Source of the DNA: Polynucleobacter duraquae
GTDB lineage: Bacteria; Pseudomonadota; Gammaproteobacteria; Burkholderiales; Burkholderiaceae
Direction: 5' to 3'
DNA length: 64,000 nt
Assembly: GCF_000973625.1 (NCBI RefSeq)
Contig: NZ_CP007501.1
Span: 1,054,001-1,118,000, forward strand
The notes beneath the pieces are model-generated. The model saw nothing but the letters and a program-made list of their open reading frames with translations, searched no databases and was not told the origin of the DNA. This document shows, piece after piece, positions 25,530 through 36,650 of this stretch. Positions within the stretch are counted from its first letter, which is position 1. Every line of letters starts with the position of its first letter. A program made the position numbers and the translations under genes.

Positions 25530-26903
25530 TTAGCTATTGGTATGCGGAAGCTCAGTTAAAACACCTTGCGCTTCAACCACGATTTCAGGGTCAATTGATG
25601 CACCAATATGCACAATCTCTTCAAGTGACTTCTTGGCTGCAGAAAAATCTTCAATCGTGATGTAGGCTCGGGCTAGGTTTAATCTCACCCTAAGCTCATC
25701 AGGCGTCAGATCTGATGTGGAAGGCTTGGCAACCGGTAAATCCAGATTAATGCTCCCAAATAATGCCTTGGCTTTATCGGACATACCCTCATGGTGAGCA
25801 TGATCACTTCTATGATGATCGGGTGCTGGAGATTGCTTCTGCTCGCCTTCAACTGGGTAGTCACGAGCATGAACAGGAGATAAAGCAGTTTTACGAGAAT
25901 TATTAACAAAAAACCAAATCAAAAGTCCTGTGATCAAAACAAAAGCGAGCAAGCCAAGAAAAGCTGTCTTTACATTAAATCCGCTCTTTCCAGAGTCAAG
26001 TACCTCTGGGACGCCTTGAGATTCAGCTAATAATTTTTTTAAGTCTGAAATATTCTTCTCTAACTCTTGTGCTCTAGCATTAGTTTGTTCAAGAATTTTT
26101 TCTTGTGCGACTATTTCTTCTGTAATGCGCTTGTTATCCGCATCTCGGTCTCCACTAGAGCCGATCTTTAAACGATTTTCAGACTTAACAACATCATCAA
26201 CGCTCACTTCTACACTAGCTAGGTCACTCTTTTTCTCAGTCCATTTTTGCGCCGCCGAGTCTACAAAGTCCTTAGCAACCTTAGAATCAATCGCTTGCAC
26301 TGCGGCAGGATCAGGAATCAAGAGCTCTGACCCAGCGCGCAAACGATTAATATTGCCACCCGCAAAAGCATCTGGATTAGCTTGATACAAAGCCATCATT
26401 TTCTGATCGATCGAAAACTCGGGTGAAGCTGGATCCATCTGTGAGGCAATCGAAGACAGAGTTTGCCCAGGCTCCACAATAAACTTAGGTAAAGCGCCAT
26501 TCAAAAATGTATATATCCTAGTGATTGAACCTGTTGACCAATTTAAGGTGAGCAATAAATCTACGAAGATATCCTCAGAGATCGGTACAGCTTTTACCGT
26601 TTCCACCAAAACCATCAAGCGCCCATCCTTTGATCGGTACACCATCACTTGGGCATTGAAGTCCAAAATTTTAGGTGAAATACCGAGCCGCTCATAAGCG
26701 CTTGCCGATGGTATTGATGCAGATAAAGTGGTTAAAAGAGCTTGCTCATCTGAGGCTAGCTCGATAGGCACCTCAATCCGAAGACTTTCGCCAGGATTAG
26801 ATACTAAATTTGCCTTGCCTAATGACACGGCAAAAACACTAGTTGATAGTGCAATGCCAATAAAACTAGCAAAGATAAATTTCAGCATCTGAGTATTAGG
26901 CAT
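25530..26903 (-). CDS. fimV: FimV/HubP-family protein with LysM domain
   Basis: This 457-residue protein has a signal peptide (ends VFAVS), a conserved FimV N-terminal region, a LysM-like peptidoglycan-binding segment ([15 protein letters not shown] near residue 142), a coiled coil around residues 265-300, one membrane helix (about 310-332) and a cytoplasmic C-terminal TPR-like FimV motif ([19 protein letters not shown]). It is much shorter than Pseudomonas FimV but keeps its place between asd and truA. FimV/HubP scaffolds organise cell-pole proteins and type IV pili. It overlaps the asd stop by 8 bp. Confidence 0.85.
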   Translation of the reverse strand: MPNTQMLKFIFASFIGIALSTSVFAVSLGKANLVSNPGESLRIEVPIELASDEQALLTTLSASIPSASAYERLGISPKILDFNAQVMVYRSKDGRLMVLVETVKAVPISEDIFVDLLLTLNWSTGSITRIYTFLNGALPKFIVEPGQTLSSIASQMDPASPEFSIDQKMMALYQANPDAFAGGNINRLRAGSELLIPDPAAVQAIDSKVAKDFVDSAAQKWTEKKSDLASVEVSVDDVVKSENRLKIGSSGDRDADNKRITEEIVAQEKILEQTNARAQELEKNISDLKKLLAESQGVPEVLDSGKSGFNVKTAFLGLLAFVLITGLLIWFFVNNSRKTALSPVHARDYPVEGEQKQSPAPDHHRSDHAHHEGMSDKAKALFGSINLDLPVAKPSTSDLTPDELRVRLNLARAYITIEDFSAAKKSLEEIVHIGASIDPEIVVEAQGVLTELPHTNS

Positions 26904-28059
26904 TGCTATCCAATAGAATTCTTAACATTCGACGTAAGGGCTCAGCAGCACCCCACAAAAGTTGATCACCCACAGTGAAAGCACCAAGATATTCAGGACC
27001 CATCGCCATCTTATGCAATCGTCCGATAGGTACCGTCAATGTGCCGCTAACAGCGGCTGGAGATAGTTCACGCTCAGTAATCTCGCGATCATTTGGGACC
27101 ACCTTGACCCATTGATTGTCATTGGCCAATATGGCCTCAATCTCTTTAAGCGGAATATCTTTTTTGAGTTTGACGGTGAGGCCTTGTGAGTGGCAGCGCA
27201 TCGCACCAACACGAACACATAAACCATCAATAGGAATGCTACCCGGGGTTCTAAACGCAGGTCGACCCAAGATCTTATTAAATTCAGCTCCGCCCTTCCA
27301 CTCTTCTTTGGTTTGACCGTTCTCGACGGGAACGTCAATCCAAGGAATCAGGCTACCCGCTAGAGGAGTATTGCGGAAGTTTTTCTTTGGAAAATCAGAT
27401 GAACGTAATGTCTCAGTGATTTTGCGATCAATATCCAGAATCCAAGAAGAAGGATCAGCTAATTCAGTGGCTACGCTATCGCGCAATGCGCCCATTTGCA
27501 ATAACAGTTCACGCATATTTTGGGCGCCAGCACCTGAAGCTGCCTGGTAGGTCATAGCACTAATCCACTCGACCATATCAGCCTTAACCAAACCACCCAT
27601 AGCCATCATCATTAAGCTGACTGTGCAGTTACTACCAATCCAGTTTTTTCCGCCAGCAGCCAGCGCCTTATCAATCACTGGACGATTCACTGGATCTAAA
27701 ATCAAGACCGCATCATCCTTCATGCGCAAAGCACTAGCGGCATCAATCCAGTGACCCTGCCAACCAGCAGCACGCAGTTGAGGAAAAATCTCATTGGTGT
27801 AGTCACCACCCTGACAGGTCAAAATAATGTCGCAACGCATTAGTGCTTTGATATCATTTGCATCGAGCAAAGTATTTTCACTCTGAGTCACTTTTTGACC
27901 ATTTAAGAGTGGCACTTCACCACCAGCCTGGCTGGTACTAAAAAATACAGGCTCAATCAGATCAAAATCTTTTTCAGCCAACATTCTCTCCATGAGAACG
28001 CTACCAACCATACCCCGCCATCCAACTAAGCCGACTAAAGGTGTTTTTGTATTTGACAT
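26896..28059 (-). CDS. asd: aspartate-semialdehyde dehydrogenase Asd
   Basis: This 387-residue enzyme reduces aspartyl phosphate to the semialdehyde for lysine, threonine, methionine and diaminopimelate synthesis. The NADP-binding start [15 protein letters not shown] and active-site cysteine in [13 protein letters not shown] near residue 135 are clear. The histidine region is [16 protein letters not shown]. The ATG at 28059 is preferred to a TTG three codons upstream. It is about 50 bp downstream of leuB. Confidence 0.95.
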   Translation of the reverse strand: MSNTKTPLVGLVGWRGMVGSVLMERMLAEKDFDLIEPVFFSTSQAGGEVPLLNGQKVTQSENTLLDANDIKALMRCDIILTCQGGDYTNEIFPQLRAAGWQGHWIDAASALRMKDDAVLILDPVNRPVIDKALAAGGKNWIGSNCTVSLMMMAMGGLVKADMVEWISAMTYQAASGAGAQNMRELLLQMGALRDSVATELADPSSWILDIDRKITETLRSSDFPKKNFRNTPLAGSLIPWIDVPVENGQTKEEWKGGAEFNKILGRPAFRTPGSIPIDGLCVRVGAMRCHSQGLTVKLKKDIPLKEIEAILANDNQWVKVVPNDREITERELSPAAVSGTLTVPIGRLHKMAMGPEYLGAFTVGDQLLWGAAEPLRRMLRILLDSNA

Positions 28060-28110
28060 GATGAGCAATATCTATTCAGTGTGATGAAATATTTTTAATA
28101 TAAGCAATTC

Positions 28111-29184
28111 TTATTTTGCAAGGGCGGCAACCACGGCATTACCCATTTCAATGGTAGAAACTTTTTTTGTACCTTCGGTATAGATATCGGCGGTACGTAA
28201 ACCTTGAGATAAAACCTGTTGGACTGCCGCTTCGATACGATCTGCTTCTGCAGGCAAACCCAATGAGTAACGCAACATCATTGCTGCAGAAAGAATCGTT
28301 GCCAATGGATTGGCAATACCCTTACCCGCGATATCGGGTGCTGAGCCATGGCTTGGCTCGTACAAGCCTTTATTATTTTTATCCAATGAAGCAGATGGCA
28401 ACATACCAATTGAGCCAGTCAACATCGAAGCTTCATCTGAAAGAATATCGCCAAACAAGTTACCAGTCACCACCACATCAAATGCTTTGGGCGCCTTCAC
28501 TAATTGCATAGCAGCGTTATCAACATACATATGCGTTAACTCAACATCAGGATAATCTTTGCCAACACGAATCATGACATCGCGCCACAACTGTGAAGTC
28601 TCTAAGACGTTGGCCTTATCCACGCTGCACACCTTTTTGCCACGCTTACGAGCCGCTTCAAAAGCGACACGGCCAATACGCTCTACTTCAGGTTCGCTGT
28701 AGTGCATCATGTCGAAACCTTCACGGGCACCCTTAAATAAAGGCAATTCAGATGTGCGGATACCACGTGGCTGACCAAAGTAGATATCGCCGTTCAGTTC
28801 ACGAATAATCAATATATCTAGACCGCTAACAATTTCAGGCTTTAAGCTGGATGCAGCGGTAAGCTCGTCATAGCAAATAGCAGGTCTGAAGTTTGCAAAC
28901 AGCTCAAGATGCTTGCGCAAACCTAAGATGGCTTGCTCTGGACGGAGTTCACGAGCCAAGCCGTCATATTTCCAGTCGCCCACAGCACCAAACAAAATAG
29001 CATCTGCTTTTTTAGCAAGCTCTAAAGTTGCAGGCGGCAATGGATGTCCAGCGACATCATAAGCAGCACCGCCAACAGGTGCTGTCTCTAGGTCAAATTG
29101 AGGACCAAGCGCGTTTAGCACCTTGACGGCTTCAGCAACGATTTCCGGGCCGATACCATCGCCCGGTAGGACTGCAATTTTCAT
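28111..29184 (-). CDS. leuB: 3-isopropylmalate dehydrogenase LeuB
   Basis: This 357-residue enzyme oxidatively decarboxylates 3-isopropylmalate in leucine synthesis. Visible signatures are [19 protein letters not shown] at the N-terminus, the catalytic lysine in [16 protein letters not shown] near residue 190 and the metal-binding [15 protein letters not shown]. It is 24 bp downstream of leuD. Confidence 0.96.
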   Translation of the reverse strand: MKIAVLPGDGIGPEIVAEAVKVLNALGPQFDLETAPVGGAAYDVAGHPLPPATLELAKKADAILFGAVGDWKYDGLARELRPEQAILGLRKHLELFANFRPAICYDELTAASSLKPEIVSGLDILIIRELNGDIYFGQPRGIRTSELPLFKGAREGFDMMHYSEPEVERIGRVAFEAARKRGKKVCSVDKANVLETSQLWRDVMIRVGKDYPDVELTHMYVDNAAMQLVKAPKAFDVVVTGNLFGDILSDEASMLTGSIGMLPSASLDKNNKGLYEPSHGSAPDIAGKGIANPLATILSAAMMLRYSLGLPAEADRIEAAVQQVLSQGLRTADIYTEGTKKVSTIEMGNAVVAALAK

Positions 29185-29208
29185 GAAAAGGCCTTTAACT
29201 CTTTAAAA

Positions 29209-29856
29209 CTACGGCAGTTGTGTAGCAAGCCAAGGCATCTTCAGAATGCGCTCAGCTTCGTAAGCCTTGATTTTATCTGCATGTTGCAGGGTTAAGCCAA
29301 TATCGTCTAAGCCGTTCAGCAGGCAATGCTTTCTAAATGGCGCCACATCAAAGCTGTAAGCGGTTCCATCAGGCAGGATGACTTGCTGGGCCTCTAGGTC
29401 AATTGTGAGCTGATAGCCACTAAAAGCCAAAGTTTCGTTAAATAAATGGTCTACCTGTAACTCCGAGAGAACAATCGGTAAAAGGCCGTTTTTAAAGCAA
29501 TTATTGTGAAATATATCAGCAAAACTAGGAGCAATGACCGCTCTAAAGCCATACTGATCTAAAGCCCAAGGTGCATGCTCACGAGAGCTGCCACAGCCAA
29601 AGTTCTTCCGGGCCAGCAAAATACCAGCATCTTTATAGCGCGGTTGATTTAAAACAAAATCTGGATTGATTGGGCGAGCGCTGCAATCTTGACCAGGCTC
29701 ACCATGATCCAAATAACGCCATTCATCAAACAAATTCTGGCCAAAACCCGTTTTCTTAATTGATTTTAAGAACTGTTTGGGAATGATGGCATCGGTATCC
29801 ACATTTTCGCGATTCAGCGGGGCTACCAAGCCTTTGTATACCGTAAATTTTTCCAT
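29209..29856 (-). CDS. leuD: isopropylmalate isomerase small subunit LeuD
   Basis: This 215-residue swivel-domain subunit pairs with LeuC to isomerise 2- to 3-isopropylmalate. The conserved segments [12 protein letters not shown] near residue 21 and [15 protein letters not shown] near residue 85 are present. A small lipoprotein gene separates it from leuC. Confidence 0.95.
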   Translation of the reverse strand: MEKFTVYKGLVAPLNRENVDTDAIIPKQFLKSIKKTGFGQNLFDEWRYLDHGEPGQDCSARPINPDFVLNQPRYKDAGILLARKNFGCGSSREHAPWALDQYGFRAVIAPSFADIFHNNCFKNGLLPIVLSELQVDHLFNETLAFSGYQLTIDLEAQQVILPDGTAYSFDVAPFRKHCLLNGLDDIGLTLQHADKIKAYEAERILKMPWLATQLP

Positions 29857-29883
29857 AATATTTTTGTGATGATTGCTGTGAAC

Positions 29884-30093
29884 TTACTTTACTGGCGTCA
29901 CAACAACATCTTTCCCTTGAGTTTGGGACTGATTGCTTGTGTTGGAATTTTTGCTTCCGCCCATAGAGTTACCCATGGTTTGGAGATCTTTACCAACACC
30001 TTCCATTGTATTTGCGCAAGCAGACAGGATGATGCCGATAACAGCAACTATCGTCAATTTTTTAATCATTGTGAAAGAAGGCCATTTAAACAC
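29884..30093 (-). CDS. entericidin-like small lipoprotein
   Basis: This 69-residue product has a hydrophobic leader and a lipobox (IILSAC, Cys26), then an Asn/Ser/Gln-rich tail. The first mature residues CANTMEGVGKDLQTMG match the entericidin A/B family of small membrane lipoproteins. AAGGAG lies five bases before the GTG at 30093, whereas the internal ATG at 30069 has none, so the GTG start is favoured. The gene sits between leuC (9-bp gap) and leuD, so it is probably co-transcribed with them. Entericidins in E. coli act as toxin/antidote-like lipoproteins; a role here is unknown. Confidence 0.8.
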   Translation of the reverse strand: MFKWPSFTMIKKLTIVAVIGIILSACANTMEGVGKDLQTMGNSMGGSKNSNTSNQSQTQGKDVVVTPVK

Positions 30094-30102
30094 TGTAACT
30101 CC

Positions 30103-31512
30103 TTATGAAATCTTACGAACATCAACAAAATGCCCTTCAATCGCTGCAGCAGCAGCCATCGCAGGACTCACTAAGTGCGTTCTTCCGCCATTACCTTGGC
30201 GACCTTCAAAGTTGCGATTGGATGTAGATGCACAACGCTCACCGGGCTCAAGGCGATCTGCGTTCATTGCCAAACACATAGAGCAGCCAGGCTCGCGCCA
30301 CTCAAAGCCAGCAGCTTTAAATACCCGATCTAAACCTTCGCGCTCAGCTTGGGCTTTTACCAATCCGGAACCAGGAACTACTAATGCCAACTTCACATTA
30401 GCAGCCACCTTCTTACCGAGACGATCAACTACCTTGGCAGCAGCACGAATATCTTCAATACGACTATTGGTACAAGATCCAATGAACACTTTATCAATAG
30501 AGATATTGCTTAATGGTGTGTTGGGAACGAGACCCATGTATTCAAGCGCACGCTCCATTGCAGAACGCTTGTTACCATCACGCTCTTTTTCAGGATCGGG
30601 AACGCGATCACTAATAGCTAAAACCATTTCCGGAGAAGTTCCCCAAGTTACTTGAGGGGCAATTTCTTCTGCGCGTAGCTCAACTACCGCATCAAACTGT
30701 GCATCTGAATCTGAATGCAAGGTACGCCAGTATTGCAGCGCATGTCGCAAAGCCTCGCCTTTGGGGGCGTAAGGTCTACCTTGGATATATTCGATTGTGG
30801 TTTCATCAACGGCCACAAGTCCCGCACGAGCACCAGCTTCAATGGCCATATTACAAACAGTCATCCGACCTTCCATGGAAAGGTTGCGAATAGCCTCACC
30901 AGCAAACTCAATGGTGTATCCAGTTCCACCTGCAGTGCCGATCTTACCAATTACGGCAAGGACAATATCTTTCGCAGTAGAACCTGGTTGTAGACGTCCA
31001 TCAACCTTAACCAACATGTTCTTGCTTTTTTTCATCAGCAAAGTTTGGGTGGCTAAAACATGCTCAACTTCAGATGTCCCAATACCAAAAGCTAGCGCAC
31101 CAAAAGCGCCATGCGTACTGGTATGCGAATCACCACAGACCACCGTCATACCAGGTAAGGTTGCGCCCTGCTCTGGTCCAATGACGTGAACAATCCCTTG
31201 GCGGGTATCGTTCATTTTGTATTGCGTAATACCAAAGGCGTCGCAGTTTTGATCAAGCGTATCTACTTGTAACTTCGATATCGGATCAGCGATTCCTTCG
31301 GAGCGATCTGTTGTGGGAACATTGTGATCCGAAACAGCCAAATTCGCTGAGATTCGCCACACTGGACGGCCCGCTAAATTGAGTCCTTCAAAAGCCTGAG
31401 GGCTGGTTACTTCATGCAATAACTGACGATCTATGTAAATCGTGGCCGTGCCATCTTCTTCGGAATAGACGACATGGTCATCCCACAATTTATCGTAAAG
31501 CGTGCGTGACAT
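30103..31512 (-). CDS. leuC: isopropylmalate isomerase large subunit LeuC
   Basis: This 469-residue aconitase-family protein has the three [4Fe-4S] ligands in [12 protein letters not shown] near residue 345 and [11 protein letters not shown] near residue 405. The segments [20 protein letters not shown] and [10 protein letters not shown] are typical. It begins the leuC-lipoprotein-leuD-leuB run and starts 20 bp downstream of the gltA stop. Confidence 0.96.
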   Translation of the reverse strand: MSRTLYDKLWDDHVVYSEEDGTATIYIDRQLLHEVTSPQAFEGLNLAGRPVWRISANLAVSDHNVPTTDRSEGIADPISKLQVDTLDQNCDAFGITQYKMNDTRQGIVHVIGPEQGATLPGMTVVCGDSHTSTHGAFGALAFGIGTSEVEHVLATQTLLMKKSKNMLVKVDGRLQPGSTAKDIVLAVIGKIGTAGGTGYTIEFAGEAIRNLSMEGRMTVCNMAIEAGARAGLVAVDETTIEYIQGRPYAPKGEALRHALQYWRTLHSDSDAQFDAVVELRAEEIAPQVTWGTSPEMVLAISDRVPDPEKERDGNKRSAMERALEYMGLVPNTPLSNISIDKVFIGSCTNSRIEDIRAAAKVVDRLGKKVAANVKLALVVPGSGLVKAQAEREGLDRVFKAAGFEWREPGCSMCLAMNADRLEPGERCASTSNRNFEGRQGNGGRTHLVSPAMAAAAAIEGHFVDVRKIS

Positions 31513-31532
31513 GAATACCCTCGAATACTTTT

Positions 31533-32846
31533 TTATTTACGAACAGAGATGTTGGGAACCTTGCGTGAAGTTTCTCCAACATATAACTGACGTGGACGGC
31601 CAATTTTATACTCAGGATCAGTAATCATTTCTTCCCACTGAGCAATCCAACCCACTGTTCTCGCCAAAGCAAATACACAAGTAAACATTTCAGTTGGGAT
31701 ACCCAAAGCACGCTGAACAATACCAGAGTAGAAGTCTACGTTTGGATAAAGCTTACGGCTGACAAAATATTCATCTTCCAGGGCAATCTTTTCAAGAGTC
31801 ATGGCTAGCTTGAACAATGGATCATTTTCCAGACCCAGTTCTTTCAATACTTCATGGCAGGTTTCACGCATCAGTTTTGCACGTGGGTCAAAGTTTTTGT
31901 AAACCCGATGACCAAAGCCCATCAAGCGAACGCTAGAGTTCTTATCTTTGACTTGAGCAATGAAGTCATGAATCTTATCCACACCGCCATTAGCCTGAAT
32001 TTCATTCAACATCTCTAAGCAAGCTTCGTTTGCTCCACCGTGAGCCGGTCCCCACAGACAGGCAATACCAGCAGAGATGGCAGCGAATGGATTAGTACCG
32101 GAGGAGCCACACAAACGCACTGTTGAAGTAGACGCATTTTGTTCGTGGTCGGCATGCAGGATAAAGATGCGATCCAAAGCACGTACTAAGACTGGATTGA
32201 CCTTGTACTCTTCACAAGGAGTTGCAAACATCATGCGCATGAAGTTGGCTGTGTATGACAAAGAGTTGTCAGGGTAGATAAATGGCTGCCCTACAGAATA
32301 CTTGTAAGACATTGCAACCAAGGTTGGCATCTTAGCAATCAGACGAATCTGAGCAATTTCGCGTGCCTTATTCTGACTATAATCAATTGCGTCATGGTAA
32401 AAAGCCGCCATCGCACCAACTAAGCCAGTCAATACAGACATTGGGTGCGCATCACGCCGGAAACCGCGCAAGAAGAATTGCATTTGCTCGTGAACCATCG
32501 TGTGGTGTGTTACCAATTCCTCAAAATCTTTTTTCTTGGTAGCATTAGGTAGCTCACCATTAATTAGCAAATAGCAAACCTCCAAGAAGTCGCAATTATG
32601 CGCAAGATCTTCAATGGGATAACCGCGATAGAGCAACTCACCTTTATCACCGTCGATGTAAGTGATTTTGCTATTACAAGAAGCGGTAGATAAAAAACCT
32701 GAATCGTAAGTGAACTTGCCGGTTTGACCGTAAAGTTTACGAATATCAATTACATCGGGACCAACGGTGCCTTTATAAATTGGCAAGTCGATATCTGGTG
32801 TGCCGTCCGAAAACGATAATTTTGCCTTGATGTCCGATTCAATCAT
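31533..32846 (-). CDS. gltA: citrate synthase GltA
   Basis: This 437-residue enzyme is the type II hexameric citrate synthase of proteobacteria. Catalytic histidines are in [11 protein letters not shown] near residue 235 and [15 protein letters not shown] near residue 310, and the catalytic aspartate is in [10 protein letters not shown] near residue 368. It lies downstream of sdhE (82-bp gap), placing TCA-cycle genes together. Confidence 0.97.
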   Translation of the reverse strand: MIESDIKAKLSFSDGTPDIDLPIYKGTVGPDVIDIRKLYGQTGKFTYDSGFLSTASCNSKITYIDGDKGELLYRGYPIEDLAHNCDFLEVCYLLINGELPNATKKKDFEELVTHHTMVHEQMQFFLRGFRRDAHPMSVLTGLVGAMAAFYHDAIDYSQNKAREIAQIRLIAKMPTLVAMSYKYSVGQPFIYPDNSLSYTANFMRMMFATPCEEYKVNPVLVRALDRIFILHADHEQNASTSTVRLCGSSGTNPFAAISAGIACLWGPAHGGANEACLEMLNEIQANGGVDKIHDFIAQVKDKNSSVRLMGFGHRVYKNFDPRAKLMRETCHEVLKELGLENDPLFKLAMTLEKIALEDEYFVSRKLYPNVDFYSGIVQRALGIPTEMFTCVFALARTVGWIAQWEEMITDPEYKIGRPRQLYVGETSRKVPNISVRK

Positions 32847-32928
32847 TTCTAATCCTTAGTCATTCAAATTGATGATTACTACATTATGTGATCACGCATC
32901 TAAACTACAACTGCAACACCATGCTGAA

Positions 32929-33198
32929 TTATTTCTGTCTCAGCTTTTGTAAAACTGCCTTAAAAGAATCTTCTTGAGACTCTTTTTCCAATCCCGCCAC
33001 AGAATCCCTGCGACCAATTAAGAGATCCATCAAGTCATTGTCTTCTAAAGCAAATAACTGGCTCAATACTTTTCCATCCTCTACGCTTAATTGAGAGCCA
33101 TAGCGCTCAAAAAAACGCTGCAGAATCAGATCATTTTCAAGCAAACCCCTGCGGGCATCACTCTTTAAACGATATAACTCTGCATTACTGAGGGTCAT
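32929..33198 (-). CDS. sdhE: SdhE, succinate dehydrogenase flavinylation factor
   Basis: This 89-residue protein belongs to the SdhE/YgfY/Sdh5 family, which promotes covalent attachment of FAD to SdhA. The conserved RGLLENDLILQRFFERYG segment (residues about 17-34) contains the RGxxE motif. Its start overlaps the sdhB stop by 4 bp, so it is translationally coupled to the enzyme it matures. Confidence 0.93.
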   Translation of the reverse strand: MTLSNAELYRLKSDARRGLLENDLILQRFFERYGSQLSVEDGKVLSQLFALEDNDLMDLLIGRRDSVAGLEKESQEDSFKAVLQKLRQK

Positions 33199-33899
33199 AC
33201 CGCCCTACGTACCATCAATTCCTTGATCTTTCCAATTGCCTTGGTCGGATTGAGATGCTTAGGACAAACGTCCACGCAGTTCATGATGGTATGACAGCGG
33301 AATAAACGGTATGGGTCTTCCAAATTGTCTAAACGCTGCGCTGTGTCCTCATCCCGGCTATCTGCAATAAAACGATAAGCTTGGAGCAAACCCGCTGGGC
33401 CAACAAACTTATCTGGATTCCACCAGAAAGATGGGCATGAAGTTGAGCAGGAGGCACACAAGATGCACTCATATAAACCATTCAACTCTTCACGCTCTTC
33501 AGGGCTCTGAAGACGCTCTTTCTCTGGGAATGGATTGTCATTAACTAAGTAAGGCTTGATAGAGAGATATTGCTTAAAGAACAAAGTCATATCCACAATC
33601 AAATCACGCACCACTGGCAAACCAGGTAATGGGCGTAATGTAATGACTTCAGGCAAGGTCAACATATTGGTCAAACATGCCAATCCATTCTTACCATTAA
33701 TGTTCATAGCATCTGAGCCACAAACACCTTCACGACATGAGCGGCGATAGGAGATGCTTTCATCTTGTTTCTTTAAAGAAATCAAGGCATCCAACAACAT
33801 ACGCTCACCAGTTAACTCAAGCTCGTAGCGCTCCATACGTGGCGCAGCATCGACATCTGGATCGTAGCGGTAAATTTCAAATACACGAATATCACTCAT
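33195..33899 (-). CDS. sdhB: succinate dehydrogenase iron-sulfur subunit SdhB
   Basis: This 234-residue subunit has the [2Fe-2S] cysteines in SCREGVCGSDAMNINGKNGLAC (here split as SCREGVCGSD and GLAC) near residue 55. The [4Fe-4S] site is CILCASCSTSCPSFW near residue 145, and the [3Fe-4S] and second motif are CHTIMNCVDVCPKHLNP near residue 203. It carries electrons from SdhA to ubiquinone. It lies 17 bp downstream of sdhA. Confidence 0.97.
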   Translation of the reverse strand: MSDIRVFEIYRYDPDVDAAPRMERYELELTGERMLLDALISLKKQDESISYRRSCREGVCGSDAMNINGKNGLACLTNMLTLPEVITLRPLPGLPVVRDLIVDMTLFFKQYLSIKPYLVNDNPFPEKERLQSPEEREELNGLYECILCASCSTSCPSFWWNPDKFVGPAGLLQAYRFIADSRDEDTAQRLDNLEDPYRLFRCHTIMNCVDVCPKHLNPTKAIGKIKELMVRRAV

Positions 33900-33916
33900 T
33901 TTTAATTTCTCTTCGC

Positions 33917-35695
33917 TTAGAAAGTACGTTCTTTTGGAGGGAAAGACTCAACAGTCAATGGCTTAAGGACAACCGGCTTGTAGTCCAAGCGGTTACCTTC
34001 GCTATACCAAAGTGTGTGCTTCATCCAGTTGTCATCATCACGATGTTGATGATCATCATGAGAATGCGCACCACGACTTTCAGTTCGTGCTGCAGCTGAA
34101 ATCATGGTTGCATTAGCAGCCTCGATCAGGTTAGCAACTTCCAAAGCTTCGATACGCGCCGTATTGAAAATTTCAGACTTGTCTTTCAACCACAAGTGTT
34201 TAGCACGCTCTGTCAACTTCGCCATTTGACGAACACCCTCGTCCATCAACTCTTGATTGCGGAACACGCCAGCGTATTTTTGCATCGTCTTACGAATATC
34301 GTTTGCAACATCTTGCGCGTACTCACCAGAGGTGGATTCATCAAGAGCAGCAATACGAGTTAGAGTTTGCTCACCAGCATTAGCAGGCAATGGTTTGAAT
34401 TCGCGCTTCTTAAGATCCATCGCAACAATATGATTACCGGCTGCACGACCAAATACTAATAAGTCGAGCAATGAGTTAGTACCCAAACGGTTTGCACCGT
34501 GAACAGATACGCAAGAGCACTCACCAATGGCATAGAGACCATTCACGATTTCATTAGGTTTGCCGTTAGCTGGGACAACAACTTGACCATTAATGTTGGT
34601 AGGAATACCGCCCATCTGATAGTGAATCGTTGGTACAACAGGAATTGGCTCTTTCGTAACGTCAACGTTAGCAAAGTTGATACCGATTTCATAAACCGAA
34701 GGTAAGCGCTTCATGATGGTCTCAGCACCAATGTGCGTTAAGTCGAGAACAACATAATCGCCATTCGGGCCACAACCGCGCCCTTCTTTAATTTCCTGAT
34801 CCATGCAGCGTGATACGAAATCGCGTGGCGCTAAGTCTTTATAAGTTGGGGCATAACGCTCCATGAAGCGCTCGCCATCCTTATTGCGCAAGATGCCGCC
34901 TTCGCCACGACAACCTTCAGTCAACAATACCCCTGCACCAGCTACGCCAGTTGGGTGGAATTGCCAGAACTCCATGTCTTCCAATGGAATACCTGCACGA
35001 GCTGCAAGACCCATACCGTCACCGGTATTAATAAATGCGTTTGTTGATGCATCCCAAATACGACCAGCACCGCCAGTAGCCATCATGACTACTTTGGTTT
35101 CTAAAATATAAACTTGGCCTGTTTCCATTTCGAGCGCAGTAACACCAACGACATCACCCGCGTCATCACGAATCAAATCGAGAGCTAACCACTCAACGAA
35201 GAAGTTTGTTTTTGCACGAACGTTTCGCTGGTACAAGGTATGCAACATGGCATGACCAGTACGGTCAGCTGCAGCGCAAGCACGTTGAACGGCTTTCTCG
35301 CCATAGTTCGCTGTGTGTCCACCAAATGGGCGCTGATAAATGGTGCCATCCGGATTGCGGTCAAAAGGCATACCGAAGTGCTCAAGCTCATAAACAACTT
35401 TTGGAGCTTCGCGGCACATAAACTCGATCACGTCTTGGTCACCTAACCAGTCGGAACCTTTGATCGTGTCATAAAAATGATAGTGCCAGTTATCTTCACT
35501 CATGTTGCCGAGTGAGGCGCCGATACCGCCCTGGGCAGCAACGGTATGTGAGCGCGTTGGGAAAACCTTAGTTAATACCGCAACATTCAGGCCAGCCTCT
35601 GCTAATTGCAAAGAAGCGCGCATACCTGAACCACCTGCACCGATAATTACCGCGTCGAACCGACGGCGTGGCAATACTTTTTTAATCGCGGTCAT
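33917..35695 (-). CDS. sdhA: succinate dehydrogenase flavoprotein subunit SdhA
   Basis: This 592-residue flavoprotein oxidises succinate to fumarate. The dinucleotide motif is AVIIGAGGSGMRASLQLAE near residue 15, and the FAD-linking histidine is in TRSHTVAAQGGIGASLGN near residue 50. Active-site segments HPTGVAGAGVLLTEGCRGEG and ECSCVSVHGANRLGTNSLLD are intact. An in-frame extension would run into sdhD, so the ATG at 35695, 4 bp after the sdhD stop, is used. Confidence 0.97.
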   Translation of the reverse strand: MTAIKKVLPRRRFDAVIIGAGGSGMRASLQLAEAGLNVAVLTKVFPTRSHTVAAQGGIGASLGNMSEDNWHYHFYDTIKGSDWLGDQDVIEFMCREAPKVVYELEHFGMPFDRNPDGTIYQRPFGGHTANYGEKAVQRACAAADRTGHAMLHTLYQRNVRAKTNFFVEWLALDLIRDDAGDVVGVTALEMETGQVYILETKVVMMATGGAGRIWDASTNAFINTGDGMGLAARAGIPLEDMEFWQFHPTGVAGAGVLLTEGCRGEGGILRNKDGERFMERYAPTYKDLAPRDFVSRCMDQEIKEGRGCGPNGDYVVLDLTHIGAETIMKRLPSVYEIGINFANVDVTKEPIPVVPTIHYQMGGIPTNINGQVVVPANGKPNEIVNGLYAIGECSCVSVHGANRLGTNSLLDLLVFGRAAGNHIVAMDLKKREFKPLPANAGEQTLTRIAALDESTSGEYAQDVANDIRKTMQKYAGVFRNQELMDEGVRQMAKLTERAKHLWLKDKSEIFNTARIEALEVANLIEAANATMISAAARTESRGAHSHDDHQHRDDDNWMKHTLWYSEGNRLDYKPVVLKPLTVESFPPKERTF

Positions 35696-35699
35696 TGAA

Positions 35700-36065
35700 T
35701 TACACTTTCCACAAAATTTGTACGGCATAGGCCGCACAGGCTACGAGATACAAAACAGTTAACACTTGGAGTGTTAAACGAATACTGACAGGCTTGATGT
35801 AGTCCATCCAGATATCGCGGATACCAATCCACGCGTGATAGAACAAGCTGATGAAAAATAACAGCGTCAGGAGCTTCATGAGCTGGTTGCTAAATAACGA
35901 AGCCCAACCTTCATAAGTTGCGCTACCAGTGATGGTGTAGTTAGCCAAAAGAACAATCGTAAAAACTACCATCACGATGGCTGTGGCGCGCTGAATAATC
36001 CACTCTTTGAGGCCGTAATGGGCGCCAACAACTAAGCGCTTAGGTCCAATCTGATAAATAGGCAT
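35700..36065 (-). CDS. sdhD: succinate dehydrogenase membrane anchor subunit SdhD
   Basis: This 121-residue protein has three membrane helices and the family segment HYGLKEWIIQRATAIVM near residue 16. The haem b/quinone-site histidine and acidic pair lie in LFYHAWIGIRDIWMDYIKP near residue 75. It anchors SdhAB to the inner membrane with SdhC. Gaps to sdhC and sdhA are 24 and 4 bp. Confidence 0.94.
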   Translation of the reverse strand: MPIYQIGPKRLVVGAHYGLKEWIIQRATAIVMVVFTIVLLANYTITGSATYEGWASLFSNQLMKLLTLLFFISLFYHAWIGIRDIWMDYIKPVSIRLTLQVLTVLYLVACAAYAVQILWKV

Positions 36066-36089
36066 TCGATTTCCTTAGTGAATAAGTGC

Positions 36090-36509
36090 TTAATACAGGC
36101 CAAAAAGTTTGAGGCCAACAATTGCGGTTAGGGCAAGGCCTAAGAAAAATACGATGATTGCAGAGCGGTTGGCATCTGCCTTTTCAACGCCAATCTCTAA
36201 ATCCAATAGAAGATAGCGAATTCCGGCACAAAAATGGTGCAAAAAGGACCAAATTAATCCCAGTAGAACAATCTTTACCAGCACATGACCTGTAATTGCC
36301 TGAAAGGTTTGGTAACTCATCTCAGAGGCTAAGCTTTGATCTAAAAGATAAAGCAAGAATGGCAACGTCAAGAACAGTGCTGCCCCGCTGATTCGGTGAA
36401 GGATGGATACTTTTCCAGCCCAAGGAAGGCGGTACTTAATTAACTGAGCAAGACCAATGTTTCGGTAAACAGGTCTATCTTTTTTTACATCTTGCTGTGC
36501 ATCAACCAT
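36090..36509 (-). CDS. sdhC: succinate dehydrogenase cytochrome b556 subunit SdhC
   Basis: This 139-residue subunit has three membrane helices. The quinone-site segment VSILHRISGAALFL is near residue 36 and the haem-ligand histidine is in LIWSFLHHFCAGIRYLLLD near residue 85. A TTG four codons upstream is possible, but ATG at 36509 with GAG eight bases upstream is preferred. It is the first gene of the sdhCDAB-sdhE operon. Confidence 0.95.
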   Translation of the reverse strand: MVDAQQDVKKDRPVYRNIGLAQLIKYRLPWAGKVSILHRISGAALFLTLPFLLYLLDQSLASEMSYQTFQAITGHVLVKIVLLGLIWSFLHHFCAGIRYLLLDLEIGVEKADANRSAIIVFFLGLALTAIVGLKLFGLY

Positions 36510-36650
36510 GGGTAATCTCAATCTTTCGGTGGAGGTTCAGTGTGGTTTTGTTGTGTTGCAACATATTCTATTGGAAACCTAGTGATGGTGGGGACTTTTT
36601 AGCGTTTAAAGGGGTTAAAAACTGGTTTTTGCTGATTTTGAGTGTACTAC
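36510..36650. promoter_or_regulatory. sdh upstream region with 10-bp palindrome
   Basis: The gap between the GntR gene end and sdhC must hold the sdh promoter on the minus strand. A perfect palindrome TGTTGCAACA is at 36554-36563, about 45 bases before the sdhC start, where a regulator could bind. I could not assign -35 and -10 boxes with confidence. Confidence 0.4.

Noticed and set aside
29933..30655. 240-codon plus-strand open frame opposite leuC
   Set aside because: It lies antisense to the well-supported leuC and entericidin-like genes, its protein has no recognisable domain and its composition is that of a reversed coding strand.
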